From Apibacter mensalis (GTDB lineage: Bacteria; Bacteroidota; Bacteroidia; Flavobacteriales; Weeksellaceae), in assembly GCF_001418685.1 (NCBI RefSeq), contig NZ_LIVM01000003.1, positions 1-64,000 of the forward strand: 64,000 nucleotides of DNA. The letters are read 5' to 3'. The notes under the pieces were generated by a model. That model had not been told where the DNA came from and searched no databases. It saw nothing but the letters and a program-made list of their open reading frames with translations. Positions within the stretch are counted from its first letter, which is position 1, and each line of letters starts with the position of its first letter. Shown here piece by piece: positions 15,440 to 23,938 of this stretch. A program made the position numbers and the translations under genes.

Positions 15440-15654
15440 AAATATCTATTTATTTTTTCATTACAAACTATTTTCTTGAAGCTAATAAATATACATAAAA
15501 GATTAAACTCTTATAAGTGTATACAAATTCACTAATAGTTTATTAAAAAATTGTTGTCCTAATAATCTTTCGCGAAAAAAATATGGACAAATTGATGAAG
15601 ATTGAGATTCTGATTTGTTTAACTAAATAAATATGTAAAAAACTTAATTGATTT

Positions 15655-16071
15655 ATGAGCGATATATTACATATAAGCATACAAAGTTTTTCATATAGAA
15701 ATGGTTACCCAGAAGATGTTTTAAAAAATGGAGGAGGATATGTTTTTGATTGTCGGGGGATTCTTAATCCTTACCATTTTGGAAACCTTCGTTTTTTAAC
15801 CGGAAAAGATAAAGAAATAGAAAATTTTTTTTTGTTAAAAACAAAAATGCCTAAATTTTTAAATCTGATAAAAGATATAATTTCCATTTCAATTAATGAA
15901 TATTTAAATAGAAGTTACCCCTATCTACAAATCAATTTCGGATGTACGGGGGGGCAACATCGTTCGGTTTTTTCTGCTGAACAAATCACTAAATTTTGTA
16001 AGGAAAAATACCCACAAACGAAAGTTACACTTCTACATACTAACCAAAATAATTGGCTAATTAAAAATTAA
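15655..16071 (+). CDS. Stand-alone RapZ C-terminal domain protein
   Basis: 138 residues that match only the C-terminal half of RapZ (YvcJ). Visible motifs: YVFDCRGILNPYHFG, RFLTGKDKEIENFF, and the signature FGCTGGQHRSVFSAE. The ATP-binding N-terminal kinase-like domain of full RapZ is absent, with no sign of it upstream. In E. coli the C-terminal domain binds small RNAs and a sugar-phosphate signal in control of glucosamine-6-phosphate synthase. Stand-alone forms occur in Bacteroidetes but their role is not settled. The start ATG at 15655 fits the domain boundary. Preceding and following gaps are AT-rich. Confidence 0.85.
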   Translation: MSDILHISIQSFSYRNGYPEDVLKNGGGYVFDCRGILNPYHFGNLRFLTGKDKEIENFFLLKTKMPKFLNLIKDIISISINEYLNRSYPYLQINFGCTGGQHRSVFSAEQITKFCKEKYPQTKVTLLHTNQNNWLIKN

Positions 16072-16083
16072 ATACTAATTTCT

Positions 16084-16380
16084 ATGAAATTTTTAAAAAA
16101 ACTATTTTTAATATTCGTTTTAACTTTATCTTTTTTCATGGATCAAAAGAATAGTTCTACACAACAATTAGGATACTATACTAACAAAACTTACATTCAA
16201 ACAGTAACTAAGTTTCAATGGGTAGAAAAACAAAGTTCCAATATATTAGAATTAATAAAACAAAACTCACAATATATTCTTATAACTAGAGTCAGTGTAA
16301 ATAATCGTTTTCCGGTTACCTATAAAATTTTTGATGAATTGAATCTTAAATTCGACGATTTAAAATATAAGGGTACTTAA
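16084..16380 (+). CDS. Small hypothetical secreted or membrane-anchored protein
   Basis: 98 residues, not recognised. The N-terminus (MKFLKKLFLIFVLTLSFFMD) looks like a signal peptide or single anchor, followed by a polar region with Asn, Gln and Ser. It starts 12 bases after the RapZ-type gene on the same strand and may share its transcript. No conserved motif is seen. The frame keeps sensible codon use over its full length, but the small size leaves doubt. Confidence 0.5.
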   Translation: MKFLKKLFLIFVLTLSFFMDQKNSSTQQLGYYTNKTYIQTVTKFQWVEKQSSNILELIKQNSQYILITRVSVNNRFPVTYKIFDELNLKFDDLKYKGT

Positions 16381-16773
16381 AATAGTGAAAATATCCCAAA
16401 CTTAAGTTTTATTATTAATTAATAATCTTTATACTAAAAAAATAAACTTATTCTTAAAACATTAAAAAAACTATAAAAACCAATTCCTATTTTAAATAAA
16501 AAATAAAAAGCAAATAAAACCTATCTATACTATGTTTTATAATATTCTTCTAACAATATAAATATAAAAGAAATTGATTTCACGGCTAAAAGTAATAGAA
16601 AAAAGACAATTTTGATATCAATGAAAATCTCTTTACCTACCTATTATATGATTATTCATGATAAATAAGAGAAAGAAATATGAGTGATACACTTCTAAAA
16701 ATAAAAATGAAGACTAATACCGTTATAAATAGTATTATAGAAAATAACATAATTACAACAAAACCTGAATAAA
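16381..16773. other. AT-rich gap with a possible 30-codon upstream reading frame
   Basis: About 390 bases, strongly AT-rich, with many short A and T runs. The one item of note is a short frame from ATG 16680 to TAA 16770-16772 (begins MSDTLLKIKMKTN), which ends 1 base before the panB start. No terminator hairpin or RNA fold is evident. Confidence 0.5.
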
Positions 16774-17589
16774 ATGTCTATACATTCGAATATCAAAAAA
16801 GTAACTACTGAAACTTTCAAAAAAATGAAAGCATCGGGAGAAAAAATCTCAATGCTTACGGCCTATGATTTTACTATGGCAAAATTGGCAGATGAAGGAG
16901 GTTTAGACGCTGTATTAGTTGGAGATTCTGCGGCAAATGTCATGGCTGGACACGAAACTACTCTGCCAATTACTTTAGAGCAGATGATTTATCATGCCCA
17001 ATCAGTATCCAGAGGGTTGCAAAGAGCCATGTTAGTGGTAGATTTACCCTTCGGAACTTATCAATCTGATCCTATTCAGGCCTATCATTCGGCAGTTAAA
17101 GTTATGAAAGAAACCGGAGCTGCTGCAATAAAAATTGAAGGAGGTTTGGAAATTAAAGAATCTATTAAGGCTATATTAAATGCCGGTATTCCTATAATGG
17201 GACATTTAGGATTAACCCCTCAATCCATCAATAAATTAGGTTCTTTTAAATTGAGAGCTAAAGAAAATGTTGAAGCTGAAAAATTAATTTCTGATGCGAA
17301 ATTACTTGAAGAACTTGGTTGTTTTTCTGTTGTATTAGAAAAAATACCGGCTCAATTGGGAGAAAAAATAACCCAAGAATTAAGTATCCCCACTATTGGA
17401 ATCGGCGCAGGAAACCAAACCGATGGACAAATTTTAGTGATTCACGATTTGTTAGGGTTAAATAAAGACTTTAAACCTAAATTTGCAAGAAAATATTTAC
17501 ACTTGCACGAGCAAATAGTAGAAGCTGTTTCACTTTATGTAAAAGATGTAAAAGATCAAGAATTTCCTAACAAAGAAGAAAGTTTTTAA
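16774..17589 (+). CDS. panB: 3-methyl-2-oxobutanoate hydroxymethyltransferase
   Basis: 271 residues, the usual PanB length. It transfers a hydroxymethyl group from methylene-tetrahydrofolate to 2-oxoisovalerate, the first step to pantothenate and coenzyme A. Motifs: [38 protein letters not shown] with the metal-binding Asp, KIEGG, and [14 protein letters not shown]. It stands alone here: no panC or panD is beside it, and the neighbours are unrelated. A 30-codon frame ends right before its start. Downstream is a 330-base gap. Confidence 0.96.
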   Translation: MSIHSNIKKVTTETFKKMKASGEKISMLTAYDFTMAKLADEGGLDAVLVGDSAANVMAGHETTLPITLEQMIYHAQSVSRGLQRAMLVVDLPFGTYQSDPIQAYHSAVKVMKETGAAAIKIEGGLEIKESIKAILNAGIPIMGHLGLTPQSINKLGSFKLRAKENVEAEKLISDAKLLEELGCFSVVLEKIPAQLGEKITQELSIPTIGIGAGNQTDGQILVIHDLLGLNKDFKPKFARKYLHLHEQIVEAVSLYVKDVKDQEFPNKEESF

Positions 17590-17919
17590 ATAATTTAAAT
17601 TATTGAAAGAAACATCATAAAAGAATTTATTATGTATAAATTTCATTCATTCTTTTATTTATCAGCTAATGTAAACACACCTATTACTTAAAACAATTTT
17701 AATAAATAATTTGAAATGAAATTTTTATTGTAAATAGTATCATTTTTTAATATAATTTTGATTTATAGCCAGTTATAAAAAGGGTAAACTAATTTCATAA
17801 AGATAAATCGTAATTACGAAATTTCCAATATATAACTGATAACAATTAGGTAATAAATTTAACTAATTTGGAAAGATCTAAAATTTAATCGATTTACACT
17901 AAGAATAATTTATTAAGCT
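17590..17919. other. AT-rich gap between panB and the pseudouridine synthase gene
   Basis: 330 bases without a credible gene. A weak inverted repeat (AAAAGAAT at 17619-17626 with ATTCTTTT at 17649-17656, loop 22) could act as a poor terminator for panB. Otherwise nothing is seen. Confidence 0.5.
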
Positions 17920-18609
17920 ATGCTCAATGAAAAACAAATTCTTTTTGAAGATAACCATATCATAATTATCAATAAAAAAGCCGGGCAGATTGTTCAGGGG
18001 GACAAAACAGGAGATATATCCTTACTGGATGAAGTTAAATTTTATATCAAACAAAAATATTTGAAACCGGGGAATGTTTTTGCAGGGCTGGTTCATCGGA
18101 TCGATCGCCCTACTTCGGGCATTGTTATAATCGCCAAAACTAGTAAAGCGCTGACACGATTAACGGAAATGCTCAAAAAAAGAGAAATCAAAAAAACGTA
18201 CTGGGCAGTTGTAAAAAAAAAAGAGATTCCTGAAACTCAAAGATTAGTTCACTATTTAAAAAAGAATGAAAAAAATAATAAGGCAATTATTTATCATGAT
18301 CCTAATGCTAATACCGGTTCTAAAGAAGCTATTTTAACATACAAAATGATAAAGAAATCAGACCACTACCTGTTATTGGAAATTGATTTGGAAACCGGAA
18401 GACATCATCAGATACGAGCTCAACTCAGTGCTATTAAATGCCCCATAAAGGGGGATTTAAAATATGGCGCTGATCGTTCAAACGGTGATGGAAGCATACA
18501 TCTGTTAGCCAGAAAAATAGAGTTTATACACCCTATAAAAAAGGAAAAGATTAGGTTGGTAGCTCCTGTTCCTGAAAATGATAATTTGTGGAAAAGCTTT
18601 GAGCGTTAA
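17920..18609 (+). CDS. RluA-family pseudouridine synthase
   Basis: 229 residues. The catalytic motif is plain: GLVHRIDRPTSGIVI, with the nucleophilic Asp. Further family blocks are YWAVVKKKE, and TGRHHQIRAQLSAIKCPIKGD. It lacks an S4 domain, as do short members such as RluA and TruC types. The enzyme isomerises uridine to pseudouridine in rRNA or tRNA; the target site cannot be decided from sequence. It lies alone, convergent with the polysaccharide cluster, and its end overlaps the flippase gene end by 4 bases. Confidence 0.92.
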   Translation: MLNEKQILFEDNHIIIINKKAGQIVQGDKTGDISLLDEVKFYIKQKYLKPGNVFAGLVHRIDRPTSGIVIIAKTSKALTRLTEMLKKREIKKTYWAVVKKKEIPETQRLVHYLKKNEKNNKAIIYHDPNANTGSKEAILTYKMIKKSDHYLLLEIDLETGRHHQIRAQLSAIKCPIKGDLKYGADRSNGDGSIHLLARKIEFIHPIKKEKIRLVAPVPENDNLWKSFER

Positions 18610-19850
18610 TGTTTTTTGAAATGGAAATATACTGCAATCATATTGTAAAATCCGGAATATATATAAGCTAAACCGGTTGCTATTGCCGCTCCTAAAATTC
18701 CATAGTGAGGAATTAATAATAAACCCGTTAGTAGCTGTATGCTAATAGCTCCTACGGAAGCATAGATATTTTTTTTTAGTAAACCTAATGCGGCTGTAAT
18801 ATTTCCAAAAGGAATAAGTACAAGTAAAGAAAATACAGTTATGAGGATCAGGATATAAAATGCTGAAGTTGCATGATAATTACTCCCAAACAATAATTTA
18901 ATTATAAAATCTCCATATAAAAAAAATACCGCTATAAGTACAATTCCCAAACTAAAAAAAATAGTAAAATAATTTTTTATATATGTTTGAAAGTATTTTT
19001 TGTTATTAAAATTCTTTATAAAATTCGGATAATCTGTAACAATAAACATTTGAGCAATAAAAAATAAATTAAATGGAATAATTGATGAAATTCTATATTC
19101 TGCAATATTAATAGCCGATAGAAAGTACCCTACCATAAAAGTATCAATAGATGAAATGGATGTATGTAAAAAATTGGCAATCGAACTACCCAAAGAATAC
19201 TTCCAAAATTCTTTTTTGGAAACAGGAAGATTGGTGATGGCAACAAATTTAAGAGACTTTTTTAGTACACAATAAAAAAAGATACAAGATAATGATAATG
19301 AACAAACATATCCATATATCCCAAAGATTAAGCTAAGTAAAAATGAAAGTACTAATGTACAAACGTTAAACATCATATCCGTGATTGCATATCCAAAATT
19401 ATTATTTCGTATCTGATAATCTATCCGTATTTGAAAAAAAAAAGATAGACTAACCAAACGTAAGCTAAGAATCCATGAGATAGTTGTCAGCAATTTATAT
19501 TTTGTAGCAAAAAATAAACAAATAATAAGAAATAAAAATATTGTAATACCATTGAGCTTATTACCCACATTAAAATTATAATAGCTTAATACATCCTTTG
19601 CCTTATTGGTAGAGGCTAGAGATCCAAATCGAAGTAAACCATTTTGACTCCCCATATTTATAAAAGGCATAAGAAAAGACAAAATAGACAAGGCTAACGT
19701 AACCGATCCAAATTCCTCTTTAGTAAGTATTCTGACTATAAAAAACGAGTTGCCAACCATAGCCAATTTACTTACCACCTGAGATATTGCAATATATGCT
19801 CCCTTATTTTTTTTAAATTCAATTAAAAAAGATATTATACTTTTAATCAT
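18606..19850 (-). CDS. Polysaccharide flippase-like membrane protein (Wzx/MATE-like fold)
   Basis: 414 residues with about 12 membrane helices and few charged residues, in the pattern of oligosaccharide flippases of the MVF/MATE-like superfamily. The N-terminus (IAISQVVSKLAMVGNSFFIVRILTKEEFG) shows the family's first helix and the typical YG/FG turn. Such proteins flip lipid-linked sugar repeat units across the inner membrane. It ends a set of minus-strand glycan genes, 10 bases after the glycosyltransferase at 19861, and is probably co-transcribed with it. Specificity is unknown. Confidence 0.85.
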   Translation of the reverse strand: MIKSIISFLIEFKKNKGAYIAISQVVSKLAMVGNSFFIVRILTKEEFGSVTLALSILSFLMPFINMGSQNGLLRFGSLASTNKAKDVLSYYNFNVGNKLNGITIFLFLIICLFFATKYKLLTTISWILSLRLVSLSFFFQIRIDYQIRNNNFGYAITDMMFNVCTLVLSFLLSLIFGIYGYVCSLSLSCIFFYCVLKKSLKFVAITNLPVSKKEFWKYSLGSSIANFLHTSISSIDTFMVGYFLSAINIAEYRISSIIPFNLFFIAQMFIVTDYPNFIKNFNNKKYFQTYIKNYFTIFFSLGIVLIAVFFLYGDFIIKLLFGSNYHATSAFYILILITVFSLLVLIPFGNITAALGLLKKNIYASVGAISIQLLTGLLLIPHYGILGAAIATGLAYIYSGFYNMIAVYFHFKKH

Positions 19851-19860
19851 TAAACATTAT

Positions 19861-21000
19861 TTAGTGCATAACATGAGTATAAACTCTATCAAATTTTTTA
19901 GCTACATTTTTTATACTGAAATTCTTTTTAGAAAATTGATGCATAACGTCGGCTTCAGCAAATTCGATTGTACCTTTAATACATCTTTCCATTGCTTCAT
20001 ATAATTGATTTTCATTTCCTTTTTCAATAAGAATTCCAAATTTTGAAGGGAATAACTCAGATATTCCTCCCACATTAGTCGATATAACCGGTAATCCGCA
20101 GGAAAATGCTTCATTAATTACACAAGGTTGACTTTCCTTATTACTAAACATTACGAATGCATCTGCATTTTTCATTTTATTTGAAACCTCAACTTCAGAT
20201 AAGGCTCCAAAAGTAAAAATATAGTTTTCTAACCTATTATTTTTAATAAATTCTTTTATCATAGAATTATCCCCATCGCCTCCTATTTTAAGAGTAAATC
20301 TATAACCTGAATCGACCAGCCTTTTAGTAACATTCAAGATCCCAATTATGTTCTTATTTTCATTGACGAGGTTCGAAATATGAAGAAATACATTTTTTTT
20401 GCTTTTTTTACTTGAAGGTTTAAAAACTTCAGTATTTACGACATTGGGAATACTAATAAAATTTCCTTTAATCCCTTTTTTTCTCATATTTATTCCTAAA
20501 TCTGTACTTACCGGAATTATGTAACTTGCTTGAGAGCAAATTAATTTCATTATTATATTATAAAATCGACGGGATAAACTCAAATCTTTAGTGATCCAAC
20601 GTGACCAATGCTCGGTAACGACAAAATTTATATTTTTTTTTAACTTAAAATAACAGGCCAGAATTGCATAATAATGTAAGACATGAATGTGAATTAAATC
20701 AACCTTTTCTTCAATTAATTGGAACCCTTTACTATATGCTTTACATTTTTTCCAGGTGTTAAATAGCTTACAAGGACTTCCTCTATAATAGATTCTTAAG
20801 ATAAATAAGTTATTTTCTCTATCGGCAATAAGTTCAAATTCATTTTTTAATTTTTCATCTCTTTCAATGAAAAGAATACTTACCTTATGTAAGGTTGCAA
20901 TGGCTTGAGCATGTCGTAAGATAAAATTACCATTTTTAGGATTTTTTTTCGAAGGAAACCAATAAGGTAAAAAAAGAATATGTAATTTTTGCCGCATCAT
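19861..21000 (-). CDS. Glycosyltransferase, GT4-like
   Basis: 379 residues, GT-B fold. N-terminal domain begins LHILFLPYWFPSKKNPKNGN, typical for the acceptor-binding half. The C-terminal half carries the nucleotide-sugar site: LKIGGDGD, then FTFGALSEVEVSNKM and the retaining-GT motif ESQPCVINEAFSCGLPVISTNVGG. It is likely to add a hexose in surface polysaccharide assembly together with the flippase that follows at 10 bases. The start is ATG 21000, with another ATG directly after it. A minus-strand TATATTTG box lies 18 bases upstream. Confidence 0.9.
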   Translation of the reverse strand: MMRQKLHILFLPYWFPSKKNPKNGNFILRHAQAIATLHKVSILFIERDEKLKNEFELIADRENNLFILRIYYRGSPCKLFNTWKKCKAYSKGFQLIEEKVDLIHIHVLHYYAILACYFKLKKNINFVVTEHWSRWITKDLSLSRRFYNIIMKLICSQASYIIPVSTDLGINMRKKGIKGNFISIPNVVNTEVFKPSSKKSKKNVFLHISNLVNENKNIIGILNVTKRLVDSGYRFTLKIGGDGDNSMIKEFIKNNRLENYIFTFGALSEVEVSNKMKNADAFVMFSNKESQPCVINEAFSCGLPVISTNVGGISELFPSKFGILIEKGNENQLYEAMERCIKGTIEFAEADVMHQFSKKNFSIKNVAKKFDRVYTHVMH

Positions 21001-21017
21001 TAAAAGAGAACAAATTA

Positions 21018-21025
21018 CAAATATA
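21018..21025 (-). promoter_or_regulatory. Putative -7 box for the glycosyltransferase-flippase pair
   Basis: Minus-strand TATATTTG fits TAnnTTTG, 17 bases before the ATG at 21000. A TTG on the same strand (21044-21042) is 16 bases upstream, near the normal -33 spacing. Confidence 0.5.
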
Positions 21026-21032
21026 TTATTTT

Positions 21033-21040
21033 TATTTTTG
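21033..21040 (+). promoter_or_regulatory. Putative -7 box for the divergent glycosyltransferase
   Basis: TATTTTTG fits TAnnTTTG and lies 9 bases before ATG 21050, so the leader would be only a few bases. Together with the box at 21018-21025, the 49-base gap would hold two divergent promoters. Confidence 0.45.
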
Positions 21041-21049
21041 TCAATTGAA

Positions 21050-22177
21050 ATGGCACAACATAAAAAGGTATTAGTTTCTGTAATTAATAATATATCTACG
21101 GATCAGAGAGTAGAAAAAGTTTGTAATTCCTTATTTAAAAATGGTTATGAAATATTAATTATCGGAACTAATTATAATGGAATGCCTCCATTAAATAGAC
21201 CTTATTTTACTCAACGTTTTAAACTGATATTCCAAAAAAAATTTTTATTATTCGCTGAATTTAATTGTAAATTATTTGTGAAGCTGCTTTTTCAATCAGA
21301 TAAAAATACCCTATTATTAGCCAACGATTTAGATACACTTTTGCCTAATTATTTAGTTTCAAAAATTAAAAAAATTCCTTTAGTCTTTGACAGTCACGAA
21401 ATATATTCTGAGCTTCCATCCATACAAGGAAGATTCGCCCAAAAAGTTTGGAGAAAACTTGAAAAATATCTCATACCAAGAGTGAAACATTTCTATACCG
21501 TAAGTGAAGGATATGCAGATTTTTTTGAAAAAAAATACGGTAATCGTCCTTTAGTTATAAAAAACGTGCCTTTGCTTAATATTGCTTCATGTAAAGAAAA
21601 AAAGAGAACCATTGATCTACCGGAAAACACTCAAAACAAAAAAATATTATTATATCAGGGAGCTATTAACTCATGTAGAGGAATAGATAAAATGATCGAA
21701 GCAATTAATTTCATTGAAAATGCACAACTTTGGATTATAGGAAATGGCCCTTTAAAAAAAGATTATGAGAAATTATGTATAAAATTGCAGGTTGAAAATA
21801 AAGTTTATTTTTTTGGTGAAATTCCTCCGAAACAATTGAGACAAATTACTCCAATGGCTGACTTAGGGTTAAGTTTAGAAGAAGACGGAGGCTTAAGCTA
21901 TCGTTATGCTCTCCCCAATAAATTATTTGATTATATCCACGCAAAAATACCTATTCTAGGAACATATCTTCCTGAAATAAAGAATATAATTAATGAAAAT
22001 CAAATTGGAGAAGTTATTTCTGATCACTCAGCGTTTGAAATTTCAGAAAAAATAAAATTCCTAATTTCTAAAGGAAAAAAATATTATTTAACCAATTTGG
22101 AAAAAACTTCTGTAAAATACAATTGGGAAGCTCAGGAAATCATTTTATTAAATATTTTTCATCAGGCCAGTAAATAG
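21050..22177 (+). CDS. Glycosyltransferase, GT-B fold
   Basis: 375 residues from ATG 21050. An in-frame TTG lies at 21038 but overlaps the promoter-like TATTTTTG box, and the protein proper starts MAQHKKVLVSVINNISTDQRVEK, the common STDQRV beginning of bacterial GT4-like enzymes. The C-terminal half shows LLYQGAINSCRGIDKMIEA, LWIIGNGPLKKDYE and KLFDYIHAKIPILGTYLPEI, the donor-binding region. It lies divergent to the GT4/flippase pair and convergent with the GT2 gene, with a 16-base overlap at the end. Probably part of the same surface-glycan pathway; the sugar is unknown. Confidence 0.87.
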   Translation: MAQHKKVLVSVINNISTDQRVEKVCNSLFKNGYEILIIGTNYNGMPPLNRPYFTQRFKLIFQKKFLLFAEFNCKLFVKLLFQSDKNTLLLANDLDTLLPNYLVSKIKKIPLVFDSHEIYSELPSIQGRFAQKVWRKLEKYLIPRVKHFYTVSEGYADFFEKKYGNRPLVIKNVPLLNIASCKEKKRTIDLPENTQNKKILLYQGAINSCRGIDKMIEAINFIENAQLWIIGNGPLKKDYEKLCIKLQVENKVYFFGEIPPKQLRQITPMADLGLSLEEDGGLSYRYALPNKLFDYIHAKIPILGTYLPEIKNIINENQIGEVISDHSAFEISEKIKFLISKGKKYYLTNLEKTSVKYNWEAQEIILLNIFHQASK

Positions 22178-23055
22178 CATAAATACCCTATTTTATATAA
22201 TTGAAAAATTTTTAAATCTGCATTCTCAGATAATAAATTCTTTTTCATAAAATTGCGGTTTTTTTTGAATAGGTATTTAACAAATTTGACCCCATTTATC
22301 TTTTTTAAAAAAAAATAAAAATTAACCACTTTGATCCTTTTACACAAAATTTCTTCTTTTGATATTAAGGCAGCTAAATTTCTTATCGATTCTTCAGTCT
22401 TGTTTAAAAATACTGAGTTCACTTCAATTCCCTCATGATAAACAGGATTTTCAATAAATTCAAGTTTAATATTGTTTGTTTCAAGGGTTAATCCAAATAT
22501 CGTATCTTCATATCCATAATTTTGCTCTAAAACAGGGAAAAGGATGGATTGGAAGACGCTTTTTCTGACCATTAAATTGGCCGTTTTTAGATACAAATAG
22601 TTAGATTTATGATTTCTTTTTACAGAAATTTCTTCATAATTAATCCCGTATTTCCAACGTAAACACTTTTGAGTATTTTTATCCAAATTTCTTCTATATA
22701 CTATAGCTCCGTAAAAAACTTGACTATCATCATGGATAGATAAAACAAAAGTCTTCAGATAAATTGAAGTTACTGGAATAACATCTGAATCCATAAACAA
22801 TAACCATTCGTATTTAGCTTTTTGAGCTAATAAATTTCGAGCTTTAGCTCTTCCCTTGTTTTCATGGGAAATGATATATGAAATATTATTATTTTCACAA
22901 AATAACTGATTACTTTGGGTAATTTTACAATTGACAGAGGCGTCATCAAAAAAAATTATTTCATAAGGAACTTTTAATTTTGCCCCTTGTTTTAACAATT
23001 CTTTACCTAAATTTATTATGGAATAATTATAAACCGGAATAAGAATCGAAATCAT
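22162..23055 (-). CDS. Glycosyltransferase family 2 protein
   Basis: 297 residues, GT-A fold. N-terminus ISILIPVYNYS is the nucleotide-binding strand; FFDDAS and the metal-binding MDSDVIP (DXD-like) follow. A GYEDTIFGL block is the ED motif of acceptor activation. C-terminal region is basic and partly hydrophobic, with no clear transmembrane helix, so it is probably a soluble or peripheral enzyme. It overlaps the convergent gene by 16 bases. Located 35 bases downstream of ftsE on the same strand, but functionally it belongs with the glycan genes. Confidence 0.9.
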   Translation of the reverse strand: MISILIPVYNYSIINLGKELLKQGAKLKVPYEIIFFDDASVNCKITQSNQLFCENNNISYIISHENKGRAKARNLLAQKAKYEWLLFMDSDVIPVTSIYLKTFVLSIHDDSQVFYGAIVYRRNLDKNTQKCLRWKYGINYEEISVKRNHKSNYLYLKTANLMVRKSVFQSILFPVLEQNYGYEDTIFGLTLETNNIKLEFIENPVYHEGIEVNSVFLNKTEESIRNLAALISKEEILCKRIKVVNFYFFLKKINGVKFVKYLFKKNRNFMKKNLLSENADLKIFQLYKIGYLCYLLA

Positions 23056-23090
23056 AAAAAATAGATTTTACTATTCCAACTTCCTAAAAC

Positions 23091-23783
23091 CTAGATAAAA
23101 AGATCATTGGAATCACCATGATAAATCTTTCCATTTTCACATTTAATAGTTTTTGCCGGAAAGTTCTTTATCATCGAATAATCATGAGTAGCCATTAATA
23201 TTGTGCAATGATTTTGTTGAGCAATACCTTTAAGCAACAGCATAATCTCATTGGAAGTTTCAGGATCAAGATTTCCTGTTGGCTCATCAGCTAAAATTAA
23301 AGCCGGGTGGTTTAATAAGGCTCTTGCAATGGCTACCCGTTGCTGTTCACCACCAGAAAGCTCATGTGGCATTTTATGCTTTTTAGTTGCCATTCCGACA
23401 CTTTGTAGAACTTCCTCAATTCTTTCATTAATGGCATATTTATCTTTCCATCCGGTCGCTTTTAAAACAAATAATAAGTTCTTTTCTACACTTCTATCTG
23501 TCAATAGTTGAAAATCTTGAAATACAATACCTAATTTTCTTCTTAAGGTCGAAATTTCACTATCCTTCAAACTAACCAAATCAATATCAACTACTTTCCC
23601 CTGCCCCTCAAGCAAAGGGATATCTCCATATAAAATTTTTAACAAAGAGCTTTTCCCACTTCCTGTTTTACCAATGAGATAATAAAATTCTCCCTTTTCT
23701 AAGTTCATATTAACATGGCTTAGAACTAGAAAATTTTTTTGATAAACATTAGCATTTCTTAAGTACAAAATAGGCTCACTCAT
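23091..23783 (-). CDS. ftsE: Cell division ABC ATPase FtsE
   Basis: 230 residues. Walker [18 protein letters not shown]-loop [19 protein letters not shown] signature [16 protein letters not shown], Walker [13 protein letters not shown] and the switch His in MATHDYSM are all intact. The short, domain-only form and the FQDF...LTDRSV..N block fit FtsE, the partner of FtsX; a LolD/MacB-type ATPase is the alternative. The only FtsX-type permease in the window is at 13399, over 9 kb away, so the two would be expressed from separate transcripts. A minus-strand TATTTTTG box lies at 23826-23833. Confidence 0.85.
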   Translation of the reverse strand: MSEPILYLRNANVYQKNFLVLSHVNMNLEKGEFYYLIGKTGSGKSSLLKILYGDIPLLEGQGKVVDIDLVSLKDSEISTLRRKLGIVFQDFQLLTDRSVEKNLLFVLKATGWKDKYAINERIEEVLQSVGMATKKHKMPHELSGGEQQRVAIARALLNHPALILADEPTGNLDPETSNEIMLLLKGIAQQNHCTILMATHDYSMIKNFPAKTIKCENGKIYHGDSNDLFI

Positions 23784-23825
23784 TGGTAATAGTTATAAAA
23801 GTATTTATAAAGAGAATCAATTTCA

Positions 23826-23833
23826 CAAAAATA
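23826..23833 (-). promoter_or_regulatory. Putative -7 box for ftsE
   Basis: Minus-strand TATTTTTG, 42 bases before the ftsE ATG. No convincing -33 element is seen. Confidence 0.4.
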
Positions 23834-23908
23834 ACAATTTAAAATATATGGGTTATTTTACTTCATCTTAAAGTTTTGTTAAGAATCACTTATATAACAA
23901 TTTTTGAC

Positions 23909-23916
23909 TATTTTTG
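23909..23916 (+). promoter_or_regulatory. Putative -7 box for the M13 peptidase
   Basis: TATTTTTG fits TAnnTTTG, 22 bases before ATG 23939. This supports 23939 rather than the in-frame ATG at 23918, which would sit almost on the expected transcription start. Confidence 0.45.
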
Positions 23917-23938
23917 AATGAGATTTAATTTGGTAATA

